A DNA stretch of 64,000 nt from Bog-532 sp963830385 (GTDB taxonomy: Bacteria; Actinomycetota; Actinomycetes; Streptosporangiales; Streptosporangiaceae): assembly GCA_963830385.1 (NCBI GenBank), contig CAWHMD010000005.1, positions 1,488,001 to 1,552,000 of the forward strand, written 5' to 3'. Of the stretch, positions 50,174 through 62,049 are shown piece after piece. Positions within the stretch are counted from its first letter, which is position 1. Each line of letters begins with the position of its first letter. The notes under the pieces were generated by a model that saw only the letters and a list, made by a program, of their open reading frames with translations, ran no database searches and had not been told where the DNA came from. The position numbers were made by a program, and so were the translations under genes.

Positions 50174-51976
50174 CTATTCGATGCGGGCGAGGTCGTCGGC
50201 TGAGACCGGGCGGGCGTCGGCCGCGGGGATGGTCCTGACCACCGCGAACGATTCCGGCGGGAGCTCCAGCACCGGACCGGCGTGGTTCACCTTGGCCGAG
50301 GCCAGCAGGACCACGTCGACCGGGCGGTCGAGGCGGATGTTGTCGACCTCGCCGGCCAGGTTGCAGACCACCCGGATGGGGCCGCGGTGCAGCACCAGCC
50401 ACCGCTCCCCCGGGCCGGTCTCGACCTGGTAACGGTCCAGCCGGGGGTCGGCCAGCTCCGGGTGGGTGTGCCGCAGCGCGATCAGGTCGCGGTACAGCTC
50501 CAGCAGGGTGCGGTGCTCCCCCGCACCCAGCTCGTCCCAGTTCAGGGTGCTGCGCTCGACCGTGCCGGGGGACATCGGGTCGGGGATCTGGTCGGAACCC
50601 CAGCCGTGCGCGGCGAACTCCGAGCGGCGGCCGCGGCGCACCGCGTCGGCCAGCCCGGGGTCGGGGAACGAGGCGAAGAACTGCCAGGGGGTGCTGGCCG
50701 CCCATTCCTCCCCCATGAACAGCATCGGGGTGTAGGGCGAGGTCAGCACGATGGCGGCGCCGCACGCGAGCAGCCCCGGGCGGACCTTGGCCGACAGCCG
50801 GTCTCCCTGGGCGCGGTTGCCGATCTGGTCGTGGTCCTGCAGGTAGGCCACGAACCGGTAGCCGGGGATGCGGGCCGGGTCGAACGGCCGCCCGTGCGTG
50901 CGCTGGCGGAACGAGGACCAGGTGCCGGCGTGGAAGTAGGCGTGCCGCAGCGTGGTGGCGAGCGCCCCGCGGGCGGCGAAGTCGGCGTAGTAGCCCTGGG
51001 TCTCGCCGGTCAGCGCCACGTGCAGCGCGTGGTGGATGTCGTCGCACCACTGGGCGGTGAGCCCGTAGCCGCCGGCCTCGCGCGGCAGCACCAGCCTGGG
51101 GTCGTTGAGGTCGGACTCGGCGATCAGCGACAGCGGGCGGCCGAGCCCGGCCGCCAGCGCGTCCACCTCGGCCGCCAGTTCCTCGAGGATGTGGGTGGCC
51201 CGGCGGTCGACGATCGCGTGCACGGCGTCCAGCCGCAGCCCGTCCACGTGGAAGTCCCGCAGCCAGCCGAGCGCGTTGCCGATGACGTAGCGCCGGACCT
51301 CGTCGGAGCCGGGGCCGTCGACGTTGAGGGCCGAGCCCCACTGGTTCGAGCCGGCGAAGTAGGGCGCGTACCGGTCCAGGTAGTTGCCGGACGGGCCGAT
51401 GTGGTTGTAGACGACGTCGAGCACGACGCCCATTCCGCGCTGGTGGCAGGCGTCCACGAACCGCTTGAACCCGTCCGGGCCGCCGTAGGGCTCGTGCACC
51501 GCCCCCCACAGCACGCCGTCGTACCCCCAGCCCGCGGTGCCGTCGAAGGCGTTGACCGGCATGACCTCGACCAGGTCGACGCCGAGCTCGGCCAGGTAGT
51601 CGAGGCGCTCGATGGCGGAGTCGAACGTCCGGCCCGCCGTGAACGTGCCGATGTGCAGCTCGTAGACGACCGCGCCGGGCAGTGCCCGCCCAGCCCAGGC
51701 GCGGCCGGTCCAGGCCTGGTCGGTCCAGCGGTAGGCGGAGTGGTCGTAGACCCGGGAGGGCCCGTGCACCCCGTCCGGCTGCCAGACCGAGCGGGGGTCG
51801 GGCAGCGGGGTGTCGTCGTCGTCCAGCCGGTACGCGTAGTCGGTGCCGGGCTGGAGCGGGTCGGCGGCGTGCCACCAGCCATGGTCGTCCTTGGTCAGCT
51901 CGACGTCGCGCTCCTCGGCCCGGAGCCGGACGCGCTGGCGGTCCGGGGCCCAGACCGACGGGAGGAAGGGCGTCAC
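50174..51976 (-). CDS. treZ: Malto-oligosyltrehalose trehalohydrolase TreZ
   Basis: 600 aa GH13. An N-terminal beta domain (VWAPDRQRVRLRAEERDVEL) is followed by the barrel with DVVYNHIGPSGNYL, DGLRLDAVHAIVDR (nucleophile Asp), LIAESDLNDPR (acid Glu) and YLQDHDQIGNRAQGDR. It releases trehalose from maltooligosyl-trehalose made by TreY. Last gene of treX-treY-treZ; the GTG start overlaps the treY stop. Confidence 0.95.
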   Translation of the reverse strand: MTPFLPSVWAPDRQRVRLRAEERDVELTKDDHGWWHAADPLQPGTDYAYRLDDDDTPLPDPRSVWQPDGVHGPSRVYDHSAYRWTDQAWTGRAWAGRALPGAVVYELHIGTFTAGRTFDSAIERLDYLAELGVDLVEVMPVNAFDGTAGWGYDGVLWGAVHEPYGGPDGFKRFVDACHQRGMGVVLDVVYNHIGPSGNYLDRYAPYFAGSNQWGSALNVDGPGSDEVRRYVIGNALGWLRDFHVDGLRLDAVHAIVDRRATHILEELAAEVDALAAGLGRPLSLIAESDLNDPRLVLPREAGGYGLTAQWCDDIHHALHVALTGETQGYYADFAARGALATTLRHAYFHAGTWSSFRQRTHGRPFDPARIPGYRFVAYLQDHDQIGNRAQGDRLSAKVRPGLLACGAAIVLTSPYTPMLFMGEEWAASTPWQFFASFPDPGLADAVRRGRRSEFAAHGWGSDQIPDPMSPGTVERSTLNWDELGAGEHRTLLELYRDLIALRHTHPELADPRLDRYQVETGPGERWLVLHRGPIRVVCNLAGEVDNIRLDRPVDVVLLASAKVNHAGPVLELPPESFAVVRTIPAADARPVSADDLARIE

Positions 51977-54338
51977 TGGTCACCTCGCACGAGAAGGGCC
52001 ACCGGGTAGCGGCTCAGCAGGCCGGCCAGCGGCACCGCCCCGGCCGGGAAGCTCCGCCCGGACAGGGCGTCGACCCAGCCGATGCCGCCGGAGATGCCGG
52101 GCAGCTTGAGGGTGGTGTCGCGCCAGCCGCGGGAGCGGCCCAGGGTCAGCGGCAGCCGGGTGGCCACGGTGACCAGCCGGCCGCTGCCGCGCTGGAACGC
52201 CAGCGCGTGCCGGGCGGCCGGGCCGCCGACGGCCAGCGGCCGGTACCCCTCGAACAGCTCGGGCCGGTCCCGGCGGAGCCGCAGCGCCCGGGTCACCACC
52301 AGCAGCTTGGCCGCGCCGGAGTCGTCGACCGGCGGCAGCCAGCCCGCGTCGATCCGGGCCAGCAGCTCGCGCCGGTGGGCGAAGTCGACCGGGCGGCGGT
52401 TGTCCGGGTCGACCAGCGACAGGTCCCACAGCTCGCTGCCCTGGTACAGGTCGGGCACGCCGGGCATGGTGAGCTGGACCAGCTTCTGGCCGAGCGCGTT
52501 GGCCCAGCCCGCGGGCCGGATCCAGCGGACGAAGCCTTCGACGTCGGCGATCAGGCCCCCGTCGCCGAGCACGGCTTGCGGCCAGGCGGCCACCGCGGCG
52601 TCGAACTCCTCGTTCGGCTCGGTCCAGCTGGTGGCCAGCTTGGCCTCACGGGACGCCTTCTCGAGGTAGCCGCGGAGCCGGTCCGGGCTGATCGGCCAGG
52701 CCCCGACCAGCGACTGCCAGGCCAGCAGGTTCAGCGTCGGCTCGGGCAGCCGGGACCGGGCCGACCAGCGGCCGACGGCCTCGGCGAACTCGCCGGGGAC
52801 CTCGGACAGCACCGCCAGCCGGGCCCGGACGTCCTCCGACCGCTTGGTGTCGTGGGTGGACAGCGCGGTCATGGTGGCCGCGTGCGGGCCGACGGCGAGG
52901 GCGTTCGCGCGGCGGTGGAACTCTTCCGGCGGCACGCCGAACCGGCCCGGGTCCCCGCCGACCTCGTTGAGCGCGACGAACCGGTTGTAGCGGTAGAAGG
53001 TGGTGTCCTCGACGCCCTTGGCCATGACCATGGCCGCCGTTTGCTGGACCCGTTCGGCCAGCTCACCGTCGGGGTCGCCGGTCATCCGGGTCACCAGCGC
53101 GTCGATGGCGGCGGCCTGGTCCGGGGTGCGCCGGGCGGCCCGGGCGGCGGCGTCGCGCAGCGGTCCGGGCTCGCCGTCGGCCAGGTAGGAGCGGTACACC
53201 GCGAACGAGGCGAGCAGCTCGATCACCGCCTGCTCGTCAGCGGCTTGCTCGTCAATGGCTTGCCCGCCAGCGGCTTGCCCGGTGCCGGGAGCGGGGGTCA
53301 GCCGGGCAATCCGGCGGACCTCCGCCCGCAGGATGTGCTCGGCGATCCAGCGCTTGGCCTGGTACTCCATCTCGGCCAGGTCCTGCGGCCCGTACTCGGC
53401 GGTGGCCAGCGCGGTCAGCCCGGCCTCGCCGTCCGGGTCGACGAACAGCCCGCAGACCAGCCGGAGCACGTCGTAGCCGGTGGTCCCGCCGACCGGCCAG
53501 CGGTCCGGCGGCGGCAGCGTCTCGTCGGGACCGAGGATCTTTTCCACCACCAGCCAGGCCGACGGCGCGTCCGCGGCCAGCCGGCGCAGGTAGGCGCCCG
53601 GGTCGGCCAGGCCGTCCGGGTGGTCCACCCGCAGCCCGGTGACCAGGCCGTCCGCCACCCAGCGCAGGATCAGGGCGTGGGTGGCGGCGAAGACCTCGGG
53701 GTCCTCGACCCGCACCGCGGCCAGCGTGGTGATGTCGAAGAACCGCCGGTAGTTCAGCTCGGTGTTGGCCCGGCGCCAGTTGACCAGCCGGTAGTGCTGG
53801 CGCTCGTGCACCTGCTGGGGTGTGCCCTCGCCGGTGCCGGGCGCGAGAGGGAACCTCTGGTCGTAGTAAGCCAGCTGGCCGTCGACGAGCTTGAGGTCGG
53901 CCACGGCGGAGTCGCCGGCCAGCACCGGGACCATGATCGGCGGCCGGCTCCAGTCGACGTCGAAGAACTTCGCGTACGCCGACTCGGGCCCGTTCTTCAG
54001 CACGTCCCACCAGGCCGGGTTGGCCTGGGGGACGGCGATGCCCTCGTGGTTGGGCACGATGTCGACCACCAGCCCGAGACCGGCCTCGTGCAGCCGCCCG
54101 GCCAGCCGGGCGAAGCCCTCGTCGCCGCCGAGCGCCCGGCTCGCCCGGGTCGGGTCGACGACGTCGTAGCCGTGGGTGGAGCCGGGGGCGGCGGTCAGCA
54201 CCGGCGACGCGTACAGCGCGCCCGCCCCCAGGTCGGCCAGGTACCCGGTCAGCTCGGCGGCGGCCGCGAAGTCCAGGTCCGGCCCGAACTGGACCCGGTA
54301 GGTGGAGCGCGGCGGGTCCGGCCGCGGGGCGGGCTGCG

Positions 54339-54342
<4 letters not shown>
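51973..54342 (-). CDS. treY: Maltooligosyl trehalose synthase TreY
   Basis: 789 aa GH13_26. N-terminal STYRVQFGPDLDFAAAAEL, LGLVVDIVPNHEGIAVPQ, then VTGLRVDHPDGLADPGAYL (nucleophile) and WLVVEKILGPDE (acid/base), and GVEDTTFYRYNRF near the C-terminal third. It converts the reducing-end alpha-1,4 bond of maltodextrin to alpha-1,1. A Gln/Ala repeat (DEQAADEQA) inserts near residue 360. Overlaps treX and treZ by 4 bp each. Confidence 0.96.
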
Positions 54343-56558
<2,216 letters not shown>

Positions 56559-56708
56559 AAGGAAACTCCTAGACGATAGGGCCGCCCGGGCGGCCGGTAC
56601 TCAGGGCAGCATAGGACGGCCCGGACATTCCCGTGGGTCAAGGGCGGCTTACTGCTCCCCCGCCGGCTGGTTCATGGCAGTCTGGCTGCCCCTTTTCGGG
56701 CCGGTCAA

Positions 56709-57152
56709 TCAGCCGGACGGCAGGGCGGCGCGGATCTTGGCGGCGTACTCCTCGGCCGGGTGCTCGGCGTCGTAGGGGTGCCGGGGGCCCAGCCAGAACC
56801 GCAGGCCGTCCTTGCGCCGCCGGGGGATGACGTGCAGGTGCAGGTGGGGCACGGACTGGCTGACCACGTTGTTGATCAGGATCATCGACCCGTCGGCGCC
56901 GAGCCCGTCTTCGACCGCCCGCTCCAGGCGCTGGGCCTCGCGGAAGAAGTCGCCCACCTGCTCGGCCGGCAGATCGCTGAGCAGCCGCAGGTGCTGCTTG
57001 GGGACCAGCAGGGTGTGGCCGTGGAACAGCGGCCGGTGGTCCAGGAACGCCAGGTAGTGCTCGCCCTCGTCGATGATGTCGGCCTTGGCCTCACCGTTGA
57101 TGATCGCGTCGAACACGCACGGCTTGCTGCCCGGCTCAGCCTTGTCGCTCAT
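56709..57152 (-). CDS. HIT-family nucleotide hydrolase
   Basis: 147 aa. The histidine triad is HLHLHVIPRR near residues 106-115. The N-terminus (CVFDAIINGEAKADIIDEGE) and HTLLVPKQHLRLLSDLP are typical of HINT/AP4A-hydrolase-like HIT proteins. Cytosolic nucleoside phosphoramidate or dinucleotide hydrolase. Stands alone, divergent from the small protein gene at 57187. Confidence 0.95.
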   Translation of the reverse strand: MSDKAEPGSKPCVFDAIINGEAKADIIDEGEHYLAFLDHRPLFHGHTLLVPKQHLRLLSDLPAEQVGDFFREAQRLERAVEDGLGADGSMILINNVVSQSVPHLHLHVIPRRRKDGLRFWLGPRHPYDAEHPAEEYAAKIRAALPSG

Positions 57153-57186
57153 CGGGCCATGCTAACGAGCGGGTAGGGTGTCCCCT

Positions 57187-57489
57187 GTGCCGAGCCGCAG
57201 TGACCTCGAGGCGATGCCCTCATCTGAGCTTCACGACCTAGCCATGCGCCGCGCGCTGCACCACGCGGACGTCGGTTTCCTGTGGCAGTTGCTGCGCGAG
57301 ATCCCGGCCGCCGAGGCGGCCGAGGGCAACCCCGGCCGCAGCGGGGCCGACATGTACCGGATCTCGGCGCTGATCTCGGACGCGCTGGGCTCGGGTGAGG
57401 GCGAGACGGCGGAGGCGCTCCGCCCGCTCTACCTGGACTACCTGGAAAAGCACGACGACATCCCGCCCGCGCCCGAGGCCAAGTCCTAG
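57187..57489 (+). CDS. Conserved small actinobacterial protein of unknown function
   Basis: 100 aa from GTG 57187, preferred because a TAGGGT -10-like hexamer (57174-57179) ends 7 bases before it, implying a leaderless mRNA. An alternative in-frame GTG lies at 57178, inside that element. Helical throughout: MPSSELHDLAMRRALHHADV, VGFLWQLLREIPAAEAAEGN, EALRPLYLDYLEKH. I remember close relatives across streptomycete-like genomes, all uncharacterised. No membrane or metal motif. Confidence 0.8.
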   Translation: MPSRSDLEAMPSSELHDLAMRRALHHADVGFLWQLLREIPAAEAAEGNPGRSGADMYRISALISDALGSGEGETAEALRPLYLDYLEKHDDIPPAPEAKS

Positions 57490-57508
57490 GAACTGGCTCA
57501 GCGCTGGC

Positions 57509-58078
57509 TCAGGCGCTGATCTCCAGGGCCGGGTCGAAGCGGTAACCGACCCGGTGCTCGGTGGTCAGGCACTGGCCAAAGGCCGGCCCCAGCTTGCGGC
57601 GCAGCCGGCTGACGTGCACGTCCACCGTGCGGGTCTGGTGGCGGGAGTTCTCCCGCTGACCCCACACTCGCTCCAGCAGGTCGGCGCGGCTGAACACCTG
57701 AGCCGGGTTGGCGCTCAGGAACGCCAGCAGCTCGAACTCCTGGTAGGTGAGCTGAATCTCCTGGCCACCCAGCCACACGCAGCGGCGGGCGTGGTCCACG
57801 ACCAGGCCGCCGCTGGGCCGCGGGGATGCCTGCACCCGGTGACCGGGCACCGAAGCCGGGATCGTGTAGCCGACGATGGCCAGCGAGCTGTCGGTGCCGG
57901 GGATCGGGACCACCGCCAGCAGCGTGCCGGGCTGGCCGGGTCCGTCCGGCCCGGTGATGCTCTCCAGCTCGGCGGGCAGGCCAGCCTCGGCGGGCAGGCC
58001 GGGATCGGGCTGGGCAGGCGGCTCGGCCGGGCCGGGTATCTGGAAGACTCTCGCGGCGGCGAGCAGGTCGGACGGCAT
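57509..58078 (-). CDS. Winged-helix (OmpR-type) regulator without receiver domain
   Basis: 189 aa from ATG 58078, fixed by AAGGAG seven bases upstream; the open frame runs on to 58177 without a site. The N-terminal about 90 residues are Pro/Gly/Ala-rich with a short beta segment (TLLAVVPIPGTDSSLAIVGY) and no phospho-acceptor Asp pocket. The C-terminal Trans_reg_C domain is complete: LTYQEFELLAFLSANPAQVF, SRADLLERVWGQ, TVDVHVSRLRRKLGP and the wing EHRVGYRFDP. An orphan OmpR-family DNA-binding protein; the signal is unknown. Confidence 0.88.
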   Translation of the reverse strand: MPSDLLAAARVFQIPGPAEPPAQPDPGLPAEAGLPAELESITGPDGPGQPGTLLAVVPIPGTDSSLAIVGYTIPASVPGHRVQASPRPSGGLVVDHARRCVWLGGQEIQLTYQEFELLAFLSANPAQVFSRADLLERVWGQRENSRHQTRTVDVHVSRLRRKLGPAFGQCLTTEHRVGYRFDPALEISA

Positions 58079-58342
58079 TTCGTGACTCCTTCGCGTGCAC
58101 GGCGGACGGGCCCTGTTATCCAGTTGCGCGCGGCCGGTCCCGCGTGACGGCGGGCCGGTCAGCGGCGCAGTGGACACTGGGCACTGGCCACGCGGACGAA
58201 GTCCACGTGACCGCGCCGTACCAAGCGCAGGGCGGTGGTCACGCTTATATCCTACTTATTAGGTCTGTTTAATCAAGATTGAGAGCTGAAATAGCTGGCG
58301 AGGGCGGGTGCCGACGGATCCTGTGGGGTTGAGAACGCGGGG
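58079..58342. other. Intergenic region with AT-rich promoter patch
   Basis: 264 bp between the winged-helix gene and nudC. A TATAAG hexamer on the minus strand (58249-58244) within an AT-rich stretch is the likely -10 for the winged-helix gene, giving a leader of about 160 nt. No gene seen. Confidence 0.45.
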
Positions 58343-59353
58343 TCAGCGGGTCTCGAAGGGGGCGCCGTCGGGGAGATCCCCGCCGTACCAGGCTTCGATA
58401 ATGCGGCGGGCGATCGAGACGGCCGGCGGCAGCGCCAGCTCCTGGGCTTCGATGGCGCGCCGCAGGTCCTCGCGGGAGTACCAGTGGGCCTCGGAGATCT
58501 CCGCGGCGTCCACCTTGATGACCTGGTCGCCGGCGGCGCGGCAGCGGAAGCCGAGCATCAGGCTGCGCGGCATCGGCCACGGCTGGCTGTCCAGGTAGGT
58601 GACGTCTTCGACGGTGATGCCGATCTCCTCGCGGACCTCGCGGGCCACCGCGTGCTCGGCCGACTCCCCCGGGTCGACGAACCCGGCCAGGATCGACACC
58701 CGGCGCTCCGGCCAGGCGATGTTGCGGGCCAGCAGGCAGCGGTCCTGCGGGTCGGTGACCAGCATGATCACGGCCGGGTCGGTGCGCGGGAAGTGCTCGG
58801 TGCCGTCGGCCGGGCAGGTGGTCGAGTGTCCGCCCGGGTTGACCACGGTCGGGGTGCCGTCGATCGGGCAGTGGGTGTGGGTGTCGTGCCAGTTGGCCAG
58901 CGCGATGGCGTGGGTGAGCAGGCCGGCGTCCCGGTCACCCAGCAGCGCGCCCGCCTCCCGCAGCGACAGCGGCCGCGGCCGGTCGCCGGGGTAGGAGTCC
59001 GCGCGGTCCCGGCCCGGGCCGGTGCCCCGGGCGGGCGGCGGCTCGTCCGGCGCGCCCTCGACCGGGCCGGAGACGCCGTAGTAGACGACCTCGCCGGCGT
59101 CGGTCGCCTCCACGCCGAGCAGGAAGCGGACACCGGCCGGGGCCTGGCCGGGCGAGACGAACACCAGCTCGCCGTGGTCACCGGCCACCCGGACGAGCGC
59201 CCGGCCGTGGTGCACGACCAGCACCCGGGTGGCCGGGTCGGCCCAGGTCCGGTCCAGCCACGCCTGGTCGGTGCGGCGTTCGGTGGCCCGGTCGACCGTC
59301 TCCCGGGCCAGGATCAGCTTCCCGAGCGGGCCCGCCAGCCGGTCGCCGGTCAC
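58343..59353 (-). CDS. nudC: NADH pyrophosphatase NudC
   Basis: 336 aa from GTG 59353 (GTGA overlap with the dipeptidase). The Nudix box is complete: GFVDPGESAEHAVAREVREE followed by IGI. It is followed by the NADH-specific SQPWPMPRS. The zinc ribbon before the Nudix domain reads CPID ... CPAD ... HFPRTDP, so each CxxC pair has lost its second Cys and zinc may be absent. It hydrolyses NADH/NAD+ to mononucleotides and, in E. coli, removes NAD caps from RNA. Confidence 0.93.
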   Translation of the reverse strand: MTGDRLAGPLGKLILARETVDRATERRTDQAWLDRTWADPATRVLVVHHGRALVRVAGDHGELVFVSPGQAPAGVRFLLGVEATDAGEVVYYGVSGPVEGAPDEPPPARGTGPGRDRADSYPGDRPRPLSLREAGALLGDRDAGLLTHAIALANWHDTHTHCPIDGTPTVVNPGGHSTTCPADGTEHFPRTDPAVIMLVTDPQDRCLLARNIAWPERRVSILAGFVDPGESAEHAVAREVREEIGITVEDVTYLDSQPWPMPRSLMLGFRCRAAGDQVIKVDAAEISEAHWYSREDLRRAIEAQELALPPAVSIARRIIEAWYGGDLPDGAPFETR

Positions 59354-60819
59354 GGACGGGGCTCGCGGCCGGCGGCCGGCGGGGTGGCGGTATCCGCGCC
59401 GGGGGCGGCGTCGGCGAGTTCCTGCCACAGGTACGCGGCCGCCTCGGCCCCCTTGAGCAGCAGGTCCATGTCCACCTTTTCGTTCGGGGCGTGGATGCGG
59501 TCGCCGTCCAGGCCGACCGCGAGGAACACCAGCGGGGCGCCGAGGATGTCGCCCAGGTCGGCCTCGGGCCCGCTGCCGCCTTCCCCGGTGAACAGGATGT
59601 CGCGGCCGAAGGCCCGGCCCAGGGCCCGGCGCGCGGCCTGCACGGCCGGGGAGTCCACCGGCGAGTGGGAGGGACGCACCCCCGGGCCGGGCACCACCAC
59701 CCGGACCTCGACCCCGGGTGGAGTGTGGTCGGCCACGTACTCCTGCAGGGACGCGATCACGTCGGCCGGGTCCTGGTCCGCGACCAGGCGGAAGGACAGC
59801 TTGGCGTGCGCCTCGCGCGGGATGATCGTCTTGGTCCCGGGGCCGGTGTGGCCACCCCAGAGGCCGTTGATCTCGGCGGTGGGCCGGGCCCAGATCCGCT
59901 CCGGCGTGCTGAAGCCCGCCTCGCCGGCCGCCGCGCGGCTGTCGCCGGCCTCGGCCAGCCAGGCCTTTTCGTCGAACGGGAGCCGGGCGAACATCTCTCG
60001 TTCCTGGTCGCTGAGCGGCAGCACCCGGTCGTAGAAGCGGGGCAGCGTGACCCGGCCAGTCTCGTCGTGCAGGCCGGCCAGCAACTGCGTCAGCGCCTGG
60101 ACCGGGTTGGGCACCGCCCCGCCGAACGAGCCGGAGTGCAGGTCGGTGGACGGCCCGGTCACGTCGAGCTGGGCTTCGGCCAGGCCGCGCATGCCGATGC
60201 ACATGGACGGCACGTCGCGGGACCACATGGTGGTGTCGGAGACGACGATCAGGTCGCAGCCGAGCCGGTCCCGCTCCCGGCGGAGCAGGTCGGCGAAGTG
60301 CGGGGAGCCCGACTCCTCCTCCCCCTCGACCAGCAGCTTGAGGCTGACCGGCGGGGCGCCGCGGCCGGACGCGGCCAGGCTGGCGCTGACCCCGAGCGCG
60401 TGGAACAGCACCTGTCCCTTGTCGTCGGAGGCACCGCGGGCCAGGATCTGCCCGTCCTGCTCGACCGGCTCGAACGGCGGGTGGTGCCATTCGGCCAGCG
60501 GATCGACCGGCTGCACGTCGTGGTGGCCGTAGACGAGCACGGTCGGCGCGCCCGGGCCGGCGGCCGGCCACTCGGCGAACACGGCGGGCTGGCCGGCGGA
60601 CTCGGGGTCATCGGGGTCAGCCTCCCCGGGGGTGCCGGTCTCCCAGATCTCGGTGACCGGGAAGCCGGTCGCGGACAGCCGGGCGGCGAGCCATTCGGCG
60701 GATTTCCGTACGTCGTCGTGGCGCGCCGGGTCCGCCGAGATCGACGGGATGGCGAGCCACTCCTTCAGGTCTTCGAAAAATGCGCTGGCGTGCTCCTCGA
60801 CGTACGTACGGGGGTCCAT
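59350..60819 (-). CDS. M20-family dipeptidase
   Basis: 489 aa. Metal and catalytic motifs: VYGHHDVQPVD (first His/Asp), GASDDKGQVL (bridging Asp), VEGEEESGSPHF (catalytic Glu and ligand), and the late FTGEGGSGP. Insert dimerisation domain about 200-370. Carnosinase-like or broad dipeptidase, cytosolic. Overlaps nudC; the two are probably cotranscribed without obvious functional link. Confidence 0.95.
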   Translation of the reverse strand: MDPRTYVEEHASAFFEDLKEWLAIPSISADPARHDDVRKSAEWLAARLSATGFPVTEIWETGTPGEADPDDPESAGQPAVFAEWPAAGPGAPTVLVYGHHDVQPVDPLAEWHHPPFEPVEQDGQILARGASDDKGQVLFHALGVSASLAASGRGAPPVSLKLLVEGEEESGSPHFADLLRRERDRLGCDLIVVSDTTMWSRDVPSMCIGMRGLAEAQLDVTGPSTDLHSGSFGGAVPNPVQALTQLLAGLHDETGRVTLPRFYDRVLPLSDQEREMFARLPFDEKAWLAEAGDSRAAAGEAGFSTPERIWARPTAEINGLWGGHTGPGTKTIIPREAHAKLSFRLVADQDPADVIASLQEYVADHTPPGVEVRVVVPGPGVRPSHSPVDSPAVQAARRALGRAFGRDILFTGEGGSGPEADLGDILGAPLVFLAVGLDGDRIHAPNEKVDMDLLLKGAEAAAYLWQELADAAPGADTATPPAAGREPRP

Positions 60820-60828
60820 GAGGTCACT

Positions 60829-61305
60829 CTAACCAGCGCCACCTGGCCTGCTCACGGTCGTGCCGGCCGAGCCCGAGGCCGGCTGGCAGCTCATGATCAC
60901 GGTCGGGACGCAGCGGGCGCCCCGGGCCTGCACCTGGGGTGCCGGACGGGCGTGGGCGAGCACGGTGAACATCACCACCATCAGCCCCAGCGCACAGGTG
61001 GCCATGATCACCGGCACGATCTGGGCGAACCGGGACGGGCGGCCGCGGAGGGCGGCGATCGGCCGGCCGGGCTGGGCGGCACCGGGCTGGGCGGCACCGG
61101 GCGGGGTGACGGCGGCCCGGGCGGACCACCAGAGCCGCGGCGACCAGCGCAGTCGCGGGGCCCGCAGGCGCTCGCGGGCCGGCATCCGCTCGGTCTGGTG
61201 GAGCCGGTTGAAGGTGGCCAGCGTCGCGGCGAGCTTGGGATCGGAACGGCGCAGCGCGCCCTCGATCCGGCTCAGCGCGCGCCGGTCGTCCGCCGCGAGG
61301 GTCAT
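60829..61305 (-). CDS. DUF3040-family membrane protein
   Basis: 158 aa. The N-terminal DUF3040 signature LSRIEGALRRSDPKLAATL is followed by a basic/Pro-rich stretch with a short GAAQPGAAQPG repeat, one clear TM (IVPVIMATCALGLMVVMFTV, about 96-115) and an outer tail with two Cys. Family function unknown. Paralogous to the next gene upstream on the same strand. Confidence 0.85.
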   Translation of the reverse strand: MTLAADDRRALSRIEGALRRSDPKLAATLATFNRLHQTERMPARERLRAPRLRWSPRLWWSARAAVTPPGAAQPGAAQPGRPIAALRGRPSRFAQIVPVIMATCALGLMVVMFTVLAHARPAPQVQARGARCVPTVIMSCQPASGSAGTTVSRPGGAG

Positions 61306-61455
61306 GCTGGTCTCCGGTGCCTACGGGTCGGTCACATAGAGAATCTGCTAACCCGTCTACGGCGTTTCTACCGCTCTGGTTCGAAAAAGTTCTCCCGGCC
61401 GTCACCGCCCCGGGCTGACCTGGCCCTCCAGCAGCGCGGCGATGCGCGGACCCAC

Positions 61456-61797
61456 CTACCGGTTGGCGGGGGCGCGGGCGGCGTGGGCCGATGTGGCGGA
61501 CGGGCAGCCCTGCACCCAGGCGATACCGCAGGCGGCGTCGGCCCGGCCGGAGGAGGTGGGGCCGAGCCGGCTCAGCACGGTCGCCGAGACGAGGATCATG
61601 GACAGCACGAACACGGCCATCACGACCGGGGCGTACTGGACCACCCGGGACGGGCGGAGCCGCTCGCGGAGCGGCATCTCCAGGTGCGACACGCGCCGGT
61701 TGAAGCTGGCCAGCGCGGCGGCGAGCTTGGGGTCGGTACCCCGGAGCGCCCGCTCGATCTGGCTGAGCAGGCGCTGCTCGGCGCGTTTGAGACCCAT
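61456..61797 (-). CDS. DUF3040-family membrane protein, paralogue
   Basis: 113 aa from ATG 61797 with GGAGGT upstream. Same layout as its neighbour: LLSQIERALRGTDPKLAAAL, NRRVSHLEMPLRERLRPSR, one TM (YAPVVMAVFVLSMILVSATV) and a short outer tail containing two Cys. The shared (M)P-x-RERLR motif shows tandem duplication. Function unknown. Confidence 0.82.
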   Translation of the reverse strand: MGLKRAEQRLLSQIERALRGTDPKLAAALASFNRRVSHLEMPLRERLRPSRVVQYAPVVMAVFVLSMILVSATVLSRLGPTSSGRADAACGIAWVQGCPSATSAHAARAPANR

Positions 61798-62049
61798 TCG
61801 GCTACCTCCGGGGTGGCTGCATGAAACTGTCCCGCCAACCGGAGGCCCCCACATTGCGGCCAGGAACAGCAACAGCGTTCCGCGGACGTCGGCGTCGTGT
61901 CCGTACCCGGGCAGCAACTACCCAGTTGACCAAATTTGCCTGGTCAGCACGGCGATGTCCCACAGTGTATGGTGCGCCGGCGGCTGATGCGCCCCGGGGA
62001 AGGAAAGCCGGGACGCCCAGCCGCGGATCAAGCGATGATCAGGCAGTGA

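Noticed and set aside
47853..51983. Very long open frame (over 1370 codons) on the minus strand opposite the acyl-CoA dehydrogenase and across treZ
   Set aside because: Composition is Arg/Pro/Gly/His-rich as in antisense shadows of high-GC genes, with no domain; true genes with motifs occupy the other frames.
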